Notes: generated by a model not told the origin, from the letters alone. DNA of 64,000 nucleotides from Hyphobacterium sp. CCMP332 (GCA_014323545.1 CP058647.1:2954001-3018000); one strand, 5' to 3'. Shown: positions 27,839 to 37,068, counted from the first letter of the stretch. Made by a program: numbers and translations.

Positions 27839-28630
27839 GTGATCAAATATGGCGGCAATGCTATGATTAATGAAAAGGTTAAAAATTCAGTGATTTCAAA
27901 TATTGCAGAATTACAAAACCTTGGATATAGAATAGTAATTGTTCATGGGGGGGGGCCATTTATTAAATCAATTCTCGACAAAGTCAAGATTGAGTCAAAG
28001 TTTGTTGCCGGCCACCGAAAAACGAGCAAGGAAGCTATTAAATATATAGAAATGACCCTAAGGGGAGAAGTAAATACGGAAATTGTAATGCTTCTCAATA
28101 ATAAAGGAAGAAAGGCCATAGGTCTTTCCGGAAAAGATGCGGGACTGGCCATTGCCAAACGCAGATATCATGAGGAAAAAGGTAAAAAAATTGATATAGG
28201 ACTCGTAGGAGATATTGAAAAAGTAGACCCCCAAATTTTATACGATTTACTTGAAAAAAATTATACGCCGGTTATTGCTTGCATAGCTGCAGATACAAAA
28301 GGCAATACTTATAATGTAAATGCGGATATGATGGCCGGTGCAATTGCCGGAGCCTTGAAAGCCGACGAATACATAGTCCTTACCGATACAGATGGCTTGA
28401 GAAAGGATAAAGACAAGGCCGAATCTTTGATCGAAATCATATCCTCAAAGGAGGTTCAAAGACTTTTTGGCTCAAGTATACAGGGAGGAATGATTCCGAA
28501 AATTGAATCATGTCAAATTGCATTAAAAAATGGTGCTGCAAAAGCAAGAATAATAAATGGGACTGAAATTGATATTTTATTAAAAGCACTCAATCAGAAT
28601 TCAGTGACAGGGACGATAATTACAAAATAA
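27839..28630 (+). CDS. argB: Acetylglutamate kinase
   Basis: This amino-acid-kinase-family enzyme phosphorylates N-acetylglutamate, the second step of ornithine synthesis. The glycine loop KYGGNAM, HGGGP, the NADMMAGAIAGAL stretch and LTDTDGL are intact. The first standard start is GTG 27839, giving 263 residues beginning right at the first strand. In-frame codons further upstream, with no ATG, GTG or TTG back to the stop at 27758, would encode KNQRKTIVIKYGG, which looks like the normal family N terminus. The true start may therefore be a rare codon such as ATT (27809 or 27812) or CTG (27815). A run of nine G (27947-27955) encodes part of HGGGP. It directly abuts argD. Confidence 0.9.
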   Translation: MIKYGGNAMINEKVKNSVISNIAELQNLGYRIVIVHGGGPFIKSILDKVKIESKFVAGHRKTSKEAIKYIEMTLRGEVNTEIVMLLNNKGRKAIGLSGKDAGLAIAKRRYHEEKGKKIDIGLVGDIEKVDPQILYDLLEKNYTPVIACIAADTKGNTYNVNADMMAGAIAGALKADEYIVLTDTDGLRKDKDKAESLIEIISSKEVQRLFGSSIQGGMIPKIESCQIALKNGAAKARIINGTEIDILLKALNQNSVTGTIITK

Positions 28631-29827
28631 ATGACCTATTCTACAAAAGAACTACACGAAATAGACGCCAAGTATTACCTGCCTACCTTTAAAAGGTATC
28701 CCCTTGCATTTAAAAAAGGAAAAGGGTCCAGGTTATGGGATATGGAAGGTATTGAATACATTGATGCACTTGCCGGAATAGCAGTAAATAATGTTGGGCA
28801 TTCACATCCCAAAGTTGTGCAAGCCATTTGTAATCAGTCGGCTAATCTAATTCATATATCCAATTTCTATTTAAGTGAAGCGCAGATGAATCTCGCAAAA
28901 ACACTGGCTGAATTATCCGGACTTCAACGAGTGTTTTTTGGCAATAGCGGTGCAGAAGCCGCTGAAGGGGCCATAAAAATTGCAAGAAAATACGCTTACA
29001 AAAATGGGAGAGGTGGAACCATTATCACTATGAAAAATGCATTTCACGGCAGGACAATGGCCACAGTGGCGGCAACTGGAAAAAAAGCCATGATGAAGGG
29101 TTTTGACCCCATTCCAAATGGTTTCTGCCATGTTCCCTTTAATGATATTTCCATTCTCAGAGAAAAGGTTAACAAGGATACTGCAGCGATAATGCTAGAA
29201 CCCATACAAGGTGAAGGTGGAATAAATCCAGCGGCTAAAAAGTTTTTAAAGGATTTACGTGAATTCTGCAATGAAAAAAACATTGTCCTGATTTTTGATG
29301 AAATACAATGCGGGATGGGAAGAACGGGAAAAATGTTCGCACATGAGCATTTTGATGTAAAACCGGATATAATGACGCTCGCAAAAGCTTTGGGAGGTGG
29401 AGTGCCTATTGGCGCGGTACTGGCTTCTGAAAAAGTGGGTACCAGCATAGATTGGGGAGATCACGGAACTACTTTTGGAGGTAACCCACTAGTATGTGCA
29501 GCGGCTTTAGCTACACTTCAGGTCATTAAAGATGAAAATTTGTTGGAGGAAGCTACGAGAAAAGGAGAATGGCTAAAATCCAAAATCGAAAATATCAAGA
29601 AAGACTATCCAGAGATAGTAGAAGTAAGAGGTTTGGGATTGATGATTGGGATAGAACTAAATATTGACTCAAAACCAATTGTAAACAAGATGATGAAACA
29701 CAGAGTTTTAGCCAATGCCACAGCTGGAAATGTTATCAGGTTGGTACCCCCACTAAATATTTCTGGGGAGGATTTGGAAACTGTCTTAAAGGTATTACTT
29801 AAATCAATAGAGGAGGAAAGAGCATGA
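28631..29827 (+). CDS. argD: Acetylornithine aminotransferase (ArgD/RocD family)
   Basis: This 398-residue class III aminotransferase converts N-acetylglutamate semialdehyde to N-acetylornithine. The family motifs GNSGAEA, FHGRT and IFDEIQCGMGRTG are present, as is the PLP lysine in LAKALGGG. Family members are hard to tell from ornithine and succinylornithine aminotransferases by sequence alone, but the flanking argB and argC settle the role. It starts on the base after the argB stop and overlaps argC by four bases (ATGA). Confidence 0.93.
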   Translation: MTYSTKELHEIDAKYYLPTFKRYPLAFKKGKGSRLWDMEGIEYIDALAGIAVNNVGHSHPKVVQAICNQSANLIHISNFYLSEAQMNLAKTLAELSGLQRVFFGNSGAEAAEGAIKIARKYAYKNGRGGTIITMKNAFHGRTMATVAATGKKAMMKGFDPIPNGFCHVPFNDISILREKVNKDTAAIMLEPIQGEGGINPAAKKFLKDLREFCNEKNIVLIFDEIQCGMGRTGKMFAHEHFDVKPDIMTLAKALGGGVPIGAVLASEKVGTSIDWGDHGTTFGGNPLVCAAALATLQVIKDENLLEEATRKGEWLKSKIENIKKDYPEIVEVRGLGLMIGIELNIDSKPIVNKMMKHRVLANATAGNVIRLVPPLNISGEDLETVLKVLLKSIEEERA

Positions 29828-30855
29828 GAAGGATGAGAATAGGAATAGTTGGTGCCACAGGATTTACAGGTTCGGAACTCGTTCGTTTACTTATTAACCA
29901 CCCCGAAGTAGAAATCACCGCTATAACTTCAGAAAGTAGAAAGGGAGAGGAATTTTCAGATGTCCATCCACAATTTCTTGGGTTAATAAACAATAAGCTC
30001 ATCAGTATTAATGATCTGCCAAAGGATCTTGACATTGTTTTTTTGGCCTTGCCCCATGGTGTTTCTATGGACTTTGTAAAGGCGCATCATCAGGATTACA
30101 GGATCATTGACCTTTCCGGAGACTTTCGATTATCGGGAAAAAACGTTTACGAATATTGGTATAAAAAAGACCATGTATATGCAGATGGTTTTGCAAAAGC
30201 TGTATATGGCCTTCCGGAATTGTACAGGACTTCAATTAAAGTTGCGAAATTAGTTGCCAATCCAGGTTGTTTTCCTACGTCGGCAATATTAGCCCTGGCT
30301 CCATTATTTGCTAATCAACTTGTAAGTAAAAATCATATAATCATAGATTCTAAAACCGGAGTTACAGGTGCGGGGATAAAGGTCAGACCAAATACTCATT
30401 TTTCTATGGTCAATGACAATTTTACAGCCTATGGCATCAAATCACATCGACACAGCATAGAAATACAGGAAAAGCTTGAGGAACAGCAAAAAGGAGATTT
30501 ATCCGTTCTTTTTACCCCGCATTTACTTCCTGTGGATCGTGGAATTTTATCGACATGTTATACCAAACCTAGGGAGAAAGTCGGGGATAAAACTTTAAAT
30601 TCAATGTATTCAGCTTTCTATAAAGACGAACCTTTCATTCGTTTGAGAAAAAGTCTTCCAAATTTAAAAGAAGTCAGAGGAACCAATTTTGCCGATATTT
30701 TTGTCACATATGACGAAAGAACGGATACCATTATATCAGTGGCAACGATTGACAACCTTGTGAAGGGAGCTGCAGGTCAGGCAATACACAATATGAACAT
30801 AATGCTGGGTTTTGAAGAAAAGCTCGGCTTGAATCAAATACCACTTCAACCATAA
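29824..30855 (+). CDS. argC: N-acetyl-gamma-glutamyl-phosphate reductase
   Basis: This 343-residue NADPH-dependent reductase makes N-acetylglutamate semialdehyde. The Rossmann motif GIVGATGFTGSELVRLL is near the N terminus, and the catalytic cysteine sits in ANPGCFPTSAIL near residue 150. The conserved HRHSIEI and FTPHLLPVDRGI follow. The start at 29824 overlaps argD by four bases; an ATG at 29833 would begin at MRIGIVG and is also possible. Its place between argD and argJ fits the acetyl-cycle order. Confidence 0.94.
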   Translation: MRRMRIGIVGATGFTGSELVRLLINHPEVEITAITSESRKGEEFSDVHPQFLGLINNKLISINDLPKDLDIVFLALPHGVSMDFVKAHHQDYRIIDLSGDFRLSGKNVYEYWYKKDHVYADGFAKAVYGLPELYRTSIKVAKLVANPGCFPTSAILALAPLFANQLVSKNHIIIDSKTGVTGAGIKVRPNTHFSMVNDNFTAYGIKSHRHSIEIQEKLEEQQKGDLSVLFTPHLLPVDRGILSTCYTKPREKVGDKTLNSMYSAFYKDEPFIRLRKSLPNLKEVRGTNFADIFVTYDERTDTIISVATIDNLVKGAAGQAIHNMNIMLGFEEKLGLNQIPLQP

Positions 30856-30873
30856 ATTATATAAATTTTGGAC

Positions 30874-32091
30874 ATGATAAGGAATATAACGAACGTCAGA
30901 GGAATTAAATGCTGGGGAGCGCATACAGGAATTAAATCCATGCGTCGGGATCTTGCAATTATATACTCCGATGTTCCTGCAAAAGTAGCTGCAACATTTA
31001 CTCAAAACATTGTACTTGCAGAACCGATAAAACTATCCAAACTGCATTTAAAAAAATCAGGAGGTAAGGCTCGAGCAATTGTTGTCAACGCCGGAAATGC
31101 CAATGCCGTAACTGGGGAGCAGGGAAAAGAAGGCGCAATTGCAATGGCGAAGGCCACCGCAGAAGAATTCAATATCAATATAGAAGATGTGCTTGTGGCT
31201 TCAACCGGAATAATTGGAAAACCCTTTCCGACTGAAGATGTGGTGAATGGAATTAAAGAGAATGTCAAGAATGTTTCAAAAAACTCCCGGGCAGGTTCTT
31301 TTGCTGCCAATGCCATTTTAACGACCGATACATTTGCCAAAGAGGGTTTCGTTGAATTTGAAATTGATGGTAATACCATTAATATCGGCGGAATTGCAAA
31401 AGGATCGGGTATGATTCACCCTAATATGGCGACAATGTTGGCATTTGCTTTTACCGATATCAATATTGAGCAAAAACTTTTGGAAAAAGCTTTTAAAGAA
31501 GCAGTCGATGATTCCTTCAATATGATAACTGTGGATGGAGATACTTCGACAAATGACATGGCATCGATAATGGCAAATGGCCTGGCCGACAACGATATGA
31601 TCAATTCAGCCAATGACCCATATTACAAGTTGTTTAAGGAAAAACTGAATGAATTAATGGTGCATTTGGCTAAATTGATTATTTCTGATGGAGAAGGCGC
31701 CTCAAAATTCATAGAATATCAATTGACCGGTGCAAAAAATAAAAAAGATGCCAGAAAAATGGTAAGAGTCGTATCTGATTCATCGCTGGTAAAGACCGCA
31801 ATTTTCGGGCGAGACCCTAATTGGGGAAGAATTTTAGCGGCTATGGGCAGGTCCGGCGTTAATTTTGATCCCTCAAGGGTTGATCTTTTCCTTGGAAATC
31901 AAGTCGAAGAAGTTCAAATGCTCGATTTTGGCAAACCTCTTGAATTTGATATCAATCGTTTAAAAAGAATCTTAAAGAAATCGGAAATTATAATTCAAAT
32001 CAAACTCCGGGAAGGAAAAGCCAATGCAAGAGCATGGGGGACAGATCTCACTACTGACTATGTAATGTTCAATTCGATGTATACAACTTAA
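30874..32091 (+). CDS. argJ: Bifunctional ornithine acetyltransferase / N-acetylglutamate synthase
   Basis: This 405-residue self-cleaving enzyme moves the acetyl group from acetylornithine back to glutamate. The cleavage region KGSGMIHPNMATML is intact, and the threonine of MATML becomes the nucleophile and new N terminus of the beta chain. Further motifs are VDGDTSTNDM and GRDPNWGRI. Its presence shows that this arginine pathway recycles acetyl groups and is not the succinyl pathway of Bacteroides. I chose ATG 30874 over a TTG six bases earlier. It ends the arg run; argF, argG and argH are not in the window. Confidence 0.94.
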   Translation: MIRNITNVRGIKCWGAHTGIKSMRRDLAIIYSDVPAKVAATFTQNIVLAEPIKLSKLHLKKSGGKARAIVVNAGNANAVTGEQGKEGAIAMAKATAEEFNINIEDVLVASTGIIGKPFPTEDVVNGIKENVKNVSKNSRAGSFAANAILTTDTFAKEGFVEFEIDGNTINIGGIAKGSGMIHPNMATMLAFAFTDINIEQKLLEKAFKEAVDDSFNMITVDGDTSTNDMASIMANGLADNDMINSANDPYYKLFKEKLNELMVHLAKLIISDGEGASKFIEYQLTGAKNKKDARKMVRVVSDSSLVKTAIFGRDPNWGRILAAMGRSGVNFDPSRVDLFLGNQVEEVQMLDFGKPLEFDINRLKRILKKSEIIIQIKLREGKANARAWGTDLTTDYVMFNSMYTT

Positions 32092-32121
32092 TCTGTATTA
32101 AATTATATTTACATCGATTAA

Positions 32122-33036
32122 ATGGAAGAGATTGAAGTACCAAGTGTTTTAGAAAAAATTCAATTAAAAGTCAATTCCTGGCTGGAAGGACTTATCGAAA
32201 TGTTGCCAAACCTCTTTGTGGCAATTTTGATTGTACTTCTGTTTTATATTATAGGAAAATTTCTTCGTTCAGCGTTTAAACGGCTTTTTCAAAAGCTTTC
32301 GAATAACGTCGTAGTCATTAATCTATTTGCCAATATCTTTTACATGGCAATTATTATAATGGGATTCCTGATCGCATTAAATGTATTGCATCTTGAGCAA
32401 ACGGTTACTTCAATTCTAGCCGGTGCAGGTATTTTAGGTATAGCGCTTGGCTTAGCTTTTCAGGATATTTCTACGAATTTCATATCCGGTATTATTATGG
32501 CATTTCGCAAACCCATTAAAGTGGGCGATATCATTGAAACGGAGCGCTTCATTGGACAAGTCGAAGAAATCAATTTGAGAGTTACCATTATAAAAACATT
32601 TCAGGGCTTGCATGTTCTAATTCCCAATAAAGACGTATTTCAGGCAGCAGTAACCAATTATACCAAAACCAATGAGAGGAGAGTAGATTTAGAAATTGGA
32701 GTGTCTTATGCTGAGGATCTTGAAAAAGTCAAAAACATTGCCATAGAGGCTATTGAAGCATTAAATATTAAGCTTAGGGATACTGATGTGGGGGTTTATT
32801 ATAACAAATTTGATAACAGCTCAATAAATTTTACGTTGATGTTCTGGATTCACTATCCCGACCAGCAAGGTTTTTTGGATGCGCAAAGCAAAGCGATAAT
32901 TGCAATTAAAAAAGCATTTGACAAAGATGGAATTACCATACCATTCCCAATTCGAACGCTGGATTTTGGGATCAAAGGCGGCTTACAAATTGGAGAAGTT
33001 GACCAGATCAATGTAGCAAATAAAACAAAGCAGTAG
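32122..33036 (+). CDS. MscS-family mechanosensitive ion channel
   Basis: This 304-residue small-conductance mechanosensitive channel is of the MscS type. Three hydrophobic helices occupy about 25-130. The pore helix with alternating small residues is AGAGILGIALGLAFQDISTNF, followed by the beta domain with VGDIIE and ITIIKTFQGLHVLIPNK. Such channels open on osmotic downshock and release solutes. It lies 30 bases after argJ; whether it is co-transcribed is not clear. Confidence 0.92.
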   Translation: MEEIEVPSVLEKIQLKVNSWLEGLIEMLPNLFVAILIVLLFYIIGKFLRSAFKRLFQKLSNNVVVINLFANIFYMAIIIMGFLIALNVLHLEQTVTSILAGAGILGIALGLAFQDISTNFISGIIMAFRKPIKVGDIIETERFIGQVEEINLRVTIIKTFQGLHVLIPNKDVFQAAVTNYTKTNERRVDLEIGVSYAEDLEKVKNIAIEAIEALNIKLRDTDVGVYYNKFDNSSINFTLMFWIHYPDQQGFLDAQSKAIIAIKKAFDKDGITIPFPIRTLDFGIKGGLQIGEVDQINVANKTKQ

Positions 33037-33157
33037 CTTTTATAATATTTAGTTAAATAAATTCATAAATGACATGTGGACAAAGTTTAACATTGCAATG
33101 GCTATTTATTCAAATAATTATGTTTTAGTATCCATTGGGCTTTGATATTTGTTCAAA

Positions 33158-33808
33158 ATGAATCATTCGGAATCATTTAAAAATTGGCTTGAAACTAGAT
33201 TGGCCGGTAATTTACCGGGAGAGGAAGCACAGTACAATCTGGCGCCGCTAAAAAGGAGAGAAGAGGTGAAGTTTGCTTTCAATAAAAGTCAGGAACCGCG
33301 CATTAGTAGTGTAATGCTGATATTATATCCGGAAAATGACCTTAGCCATGTTCCTATGATTGTAAGGAATGAATACAGGGGTGTCCACAGCGGTCAGGTA
33401 GCCTTGCCCGGTGGAAAATACGAAGAAAACGATGAGAACATCTTGCAAACAGCCATTCGCGAAACATTTGAAGAAATAAACGTTAAAATTGACCAGAATC
33501 AAATTATTGGTAGATTAAGTCATCTTTTTGTTCCAGTCAGCAATTTTATTATTCATCCATTTGTAGCCTGGTTAGATTATAAACCCCAATTTGTGCCGGA
33601 TCCATCTGAAGTTCAGGAGGTACTTAGAGTCCCTCTAAACTATTTGTCAAACCCGAAAAATGTCAAATCAAAATCAATATACACGGCCAATGGTTACCAA
33701 ATTAATGCGCCCGGCATTCCGATTGAGGAGCAATTTCTTTGGGGGGCAACTGCGATGTTAATGTCTGAATTTTTTAGTATTGTCCAGGAATACAAAGCCA
33801 TAGACTGA
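33158..33808 (+). CDS. NUDIX hydrolase, CoA pyrophosphatase (NudL) type
   Basis: This 216-residue NUDIX hydrolase has the box LPGGKYEENDENILQTAIRETFEE, near residues 82-105. It has the spacing found in CoA diphosphatases rather than the classical G-x5-E. The N-terminal part (KRREEVKFAF...SSVMLILYP) also fits NudL-type enzymes, which split CoA into phosphopantetheine and ADP. The start is ATG 33158; a TTG nine bases earlier is less likely. About 120 AT-rich bases without recognisable signals separate it from the mscS gene. Confidence 0.85.
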   Translation: MNHSESFKNWLETRLAGNLPGEEAQYNLAPLKRREEVKFAFNKSQEPRISSVMLILYPENDLSHVPMIVRNEYRGVHSGQVALPGGKYEENDENILQTAIRETFEEINVKIDQNQIIGRLSHLFVPVSNFIIHPFVAWLDYKPQFVPDPSEVQEVLRVPLNYLSNPKNVKSKSIYTANGYQINAPGIPIEEQFLWGATAMLMSEFFSIVQEYKAID

Positions 33809-33818
33809 TTTTCCAGGA

Positions 33819-33849
33819 TTGCCCAATCATTTAAAACGTTCTATATTTG
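33819..33849 (+). promoter_or_regulatory. Bacteroidota-type promoter for the lipoprotein gene
   Basis: TTG at 33819-33821 is followed after 20 bases by TATATTTG at 33842-33849, matching the Bacteroidota sigma factor consensus (TTTG, 19-21 bases, TAnnTTTG). Transcription would begin near 33857, about 20 bases before the ATG at 33877. Confidence 0.65.
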
Positions 33850-33876
33850 AATTGCAGGCATTGCTAAGCCTTTTTT

Positions 33877-34422
33877 ATGAGGAATTTCTCAAAATTCTTA
33901 TTTTTTACATTTCTCCTGCTTCTATTAAGCGCTACTTTTTCGTGCCGAAAAAAAATGGTGTGTCCGGCTTATAACAGCGCTTTTATATTAGGGGAAAATG
34001 AACAATTTCAGTTTATATCACAATTTACAGATGATTCTATTCCGGAGATAAAGGAAAACCTGAGATCTTTCATGAATAAGAATGAATTTGGAATTGTAGT
34101 GGATGTAAAAAAGAAGAAAAAATGGAAATTGCTCGAATTCGTTCCGGCAGAAATGGTCTTACCACTCATTGATTCCACTCTACTTGACAGCACAGGCCAA
34201 TTGAAACAACCGGGCTATAACAGGGAAATGATTGTTTACAATCGAAAATTTGGAGACCTATTGGTATTTAAAGAGCCTGTAAAACAAGACAGCACAACTG
34301 TCGATCAAAAAGGACGTAAGAAGAAAAAGAAAAAAGATAAAGAAGAAGAGGAACTAGAAGAATTGGATCCGGACGACCCCGACTTTGACCCTTGGTCTAC
34401 CGGTGATGATGCCAACTGGTAG
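33877..34422 (+). CDS. Lipoprotein with charged C-terminal tail
   Basis: This 181-residue lipoprotein has a hydrophobic signal to about residue 22 and a lipobox ATFS before Cys23. The middle is a small folded domain without known motifs. The tail from about residue 148 is unusual: a run of lysines (GRKKKKKKDKEEEE) turns abruptly into a glutamate/aspartate stretch (ELEELDPDDPDFDP). The protein type recurs in Bacteroidota, but its function is unknown to me. It is followed after 13 bases by a TPR gene, so the pair is probably co-expressed. Confidence 0.75.
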   Translation: MRNFSKFLFFTFLLLLLSATFSCRKKMVCPAYNSAFILGENEQFQFISQFTDDSIPEIKENLRSFMNKNEFGIVVDVKKKKKWKLLEFVPAEMVLPLIDSTLLDSTGQLKQPGYNREMIVYNRKFGDLLVFKEPVKQDSTTVDQKGRKKKKKKDKEEEELEELDPDDPDFDPWSTGDDANW

Positions 34423-34435
34423 ATTATTAAAAAAT

Positions 34436-35353
34436 ATGAAAAAACTCAAAATTTTTTGTTTTCTGTTAATGCCAATGGGCCTTTTTGCGCAAGATATTTC
34501 TGTTAGCGCAAAGCTTCTTACAGTATATCAATTGGTGGGACAGGAAAAATACAAGGAAGCGCTAAAAGAAATTGATGAAGTCATTGAATTGGATAAAAAC
34601 CAGATCAATGCTTACATTTTCGGGGGCCTCTGTCATAAAAGTTTGAGACATTACGATTCTGCCGATTTATATTTTTATAAAGCCCTTGAAATCAAACCCC
34701 AAAACATAGATGTGCATTTTTTAAAAGCCGAAAATTTTTTTGAGGCGGGAAAATTAGAAGAGTCCTCAATGGAGGTTGAAAAAGCGCTGTATTACGACAA
34801 TAATTATTATAAAGCACATATTCTTAAGGCAAGAATATATCATAAAAAAGGTGATTTTATTAAAGCAGAGCAAACACTTTTGATGGTCATGAACAAACAG
34901 CTCTACAATCTTGAATCAAGAGAATTATTGGCAGATATATATTTGGAATTACAAGATACGGCCCTTGCACTCAATGTAATTTCACAGGCCCTAATGATAA
35001 ACCCACTAATTGAAAAAAATTTAAAATTCAGAATAGAATTATTAAATGATCTTGGGATTTACAAGGCGCTTCTTAATGACCTCAATGCGTATATCCCTTT
35101 GGTAAATAATGATCCTGACATGTACTTTATGAGGGCACAGACCTATTTACATACAGGCGATACCATATCAGCGCTCAGAGATTTAAACGAGGTCTTGCAT
35201 TACAATGAAAATCATGCTGAGGCCTATTATTACAGAGCCATTGTGCGTAATTCGCTTTTTGACAGGGAAGGGGCTTGCGAAGATCTAAAAAAAGCAAGAG
35301 AAAGAAGATACATGCCTAATCCTGAATTAATCAGTACTTTTTGCTCTGAATAA
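34436..35353 (+). CDS. Periplasmic tetratricopeptide-repeat protein
   Basis: This 305-residue protein has a signal peptide (MKKLKIFCFLLMPMGLFAQ) followed by about seven tetratricopeptide repeats; typical A/G/Y/A-L-P spacing is seen in AYIFGGLCHKSLRHYDSADLYFYKALEIKP and AYYYRAIVRNSL. It is likely an exported scaffold for protein contacts. The start ATG 34436 is preferred because it begins the signal peptide; an earlier in-frame ATG overlaps the lipoprotein gene. Its 3' end runs 27 bases into the end of bioY on the other strand. Confidence 0.85.
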   Translation: MKKLKIFCFLLMPMGLFAQDISVSAKLLTVYQLVGQEKYKEALKEIDEVIELDKNQINAYIFGGLCHKSLRHYDSADLYFYKALEIKPQNIDVHFLKAENFFEAGKLEESSMEVEKALYYDNNYYKAHILKARIYHKKGDFIKAEQTLLMVMNKQLYNLESRELLADIYLELQDTALALNVISQALMINPLIEKNLKFRIELLNDLGIYKALLNDLNAYIPLVNNDPDMYFMRAQTYLHTGDTISALRDLNEVLHYNENHAEAYYYRAIVRNSLFDREGACEDLKKARERRYMPNPELISTFCSE

Positions 35354-35896
35354 TCTATTGATAACTACATAATTGCTCAGTGAGATTAAAATTGATTTGA
35401 TAAGCAAACCTGGAAGAAGCCAAAATGCATTCTCTGCAATTTTTGCAATAGGTGCTTGATTTTGAATCAAAACCCATGAAAATCCGATTACTACCAGCAC
35501 GATTTGAGCTATTAGTGAATCAATAAAAATTTTAATGGAGTTGTTTTTGTGTTTGTTCACGAGCCATGAAAAAAACCACGCGAATAGTGGGAATGCATAT
35601 AGAAAACCTGCACTGATGGAGAATAAATATGCATATCCGGAATTATATCCCGAAAAGACTGGCATTCCTAAGGCTCCGATAATCAGATAAAGAAGTAATA
35701 ACATGAATGACGTGAGGGGTCTCATGAATAAAGCCAATAGCATAATAAAATAACTTTGAAGACTAATATCAATGAATCCAATAGAAAATGAAATTGGCCC
35801 CAGAGTGCATAAAAAAATAAAGCAAGTAGCTGCTATTAGAAGGCTGAAATAGGCCCCGGAGCCTTTAATAAAAAAATGCTTGTGTAAGAGATACAA
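35327..35896 (-). CDS. bioY: Biotin transporter BioY
   Basis: This 189-residue membrane protein of the BioY family is the substrate-binding component of biotin ECF transporters. About six helices are seen, with the family signature LLLLYLIIGALGMPVFSGYN near residues 67-86. No ATPase or T component is adjacent, but BioY can use a shared module. The only usable start before the upstream stop is TTG 35896, which places a short hydrophilic N terminus before the first helix. It is divergent from the TerB-like gene. Confidence 0.88.
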   Translation of the reverse strand: MYLLHKHFFIKGSGAYFSLLIAATCFIFLCTLGPISFSIGFIDISLQSYFIMLLALFMRPLTSFMLLLLYLIIGALGMPVFSGYNSGYAYLFSISAGFLYAFPLFAWFFSWLVNKHKNNSIKIFIDSLIAQIVLVVIGFSWVLIQNQAPIAKIAENAFWLLPGLLIKSILISLSNYVVINRLFRAKSTD

Positions 35897-35950
35897 ATAG
35901 TTTGGTTTAAAATTTGAAAATTATGATTTTTGGCAAATATCAATAAATAT

Positions 35951-36415
35951 ATGATCGAGCAATTCAAAGAACTAAGTGAAGAAGAAATCAGCTTGTTGTT
36001 AAAAGCTCCGGCAATGGTATCAGTATTAATAGCTGGTGCAGATGGTAAAATAGACAACAAAGAGAAAAGTGTAGCAATTTCATTAGCAAAGCTCAAAACC
36101 TACAGAGCAAGACAAATACTGATAGATTATTATAATGAGGTTCATAAGGACTTTGAAACCCACATGAACAATCTCATTCAAAACCTTCCTGATGATCATA
36201 AGGAAAGAAACAGACTAATTGAGGAAGAGCTTCAAAATCTTAACCCAATTCTTGAAAAGGTTGATAAAAAATTTGCTATAAACTTTTATGAAAGCATGAA
36301 GAGCTTTGCCAGACAAGTAGCCGAAGCCTCCGGAGGTATATTAAACATGCTTAGTATCAGTGTGGAAGAAAGTAAATTAATTGATCTGAAAATGATCAAG
36401 AATCCTGAAAAATAA
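35951..36415 (+). CDS. TerB-like helical cytoplasmic protein
   Basis: This 154-residue helical protein has no signal or membrane segment. The segment SVLIAGADGKIDNKEKSVAISLAKL (about 24-48) resembles the acidic loop and helices of the TerB/DjlA N-terminal family, which may bind metal. The same type of motif opens the ABC transporter at 39741. The start is ATG 35951. Function is unknown. Its closest neighbours, bioY and a rhomboid protease, do not suggest one. Confidence 0.6.
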   Translation: MIEQFKELSEEEISLLLKAPAMVSVLIAGADGKIDNKEKSVAISLAKLKTYRARQILIDYYNEVHKDFETHMNNLIQNLPDDHKERNRLIEEELQNLNPILEKVDKKFAINFYESMKSFARQVAEASGGILNMLSISVEESKLIDLKMIKNPEK

Positions 36416-36495
36416 TTAAGCCTTCCTGATATTCATTATACAAATAATTGAGCTAAGTTTTCCTTTAGAACTTATTTCTTGCTTAATTAGAATTA

Positions 36496-37068
36496 ATGAT
36501 TTTTTCCAGTCATTTTAATAAGAGTACAAGCATCCCACTGCGTTTTGTGCTCTTGCTCTTTGCTGTTTATTTCTCTGAAATTCTTATGAAAATAGACCTG
36601 GGATTTCTAGGCATATATCCAAGAGAATTTAGCGGCCTAATTGGTATTCTTACTGCGCCGGTAATTCACGGCAACTATATACACCTTATTTCAAATGCAC
36701 TCCCAATTTTAATCCTGGGAACAGTTTTGTTCTATTTTTATGATAGAATCGCAATTCCGGTATTTATCATTTGTTATTTCATGACAGGTATTTTGGTATG
36801 GGTATTTGCCAAACCTAATTATCATATAGGTGCCAGCGGCTTGATATATGGAATAGCATTATTCTTAATGACTTTTGGTATATTCAGGAAAGATCTAACC
36901 TCAATTTTAATCTCTTTGATAGTTGCATTTTTTTATGGTGGAATTATCTATGGTGTATTCCCAAGTCAGGTTGGTATTTCCTGGGAGAGTCATTTTTTTG
37001 GAGCTTTAATGGGGCTTGTGTCAGCATCCTATTTCTCGCGTTATAAAAAAGTTAGTTCTTATTATTAG
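36496..37068 (+). CDS. Rhomboid-family intramembrane serine protease
   Basis: This 190-residue protein has six hydrophobic helices. The rhomboid active site is complete: HxxxN-type residues His58 and Asn67 near the start of helix 2 (HGNYIHLISN), nucleophile Ser114 in GASG, and His166 in ESHFFG. It would cleave membrane proteins within or near the bilayer; the substrate is unknown. It stands alone, with 80 bases before it and 202 bases after it. Confidence 0.88.
   Translation: MIFSSHFNKSTSIPLRFVLLLFAVYFSEILMKIDLGFLGIYPREFSGLIGILTAPVIHGNYIHLISNALPILILGTVLFYFYDRIAIPVFIICYFMTGILVWVFAKPNYHIGASGLIYGIALFLMTFGIFRKDLTSILISLIVAFFYGGIIYGVFPSQVGISWESHFFGALMGLVSASYFSRYKKVSSYY

Noticed and set aside
29044-29448. 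134-residue minus-strand open frame inside argD
   Set aside because: Antisense shadow of a conserved enzyme gene with no own signals.
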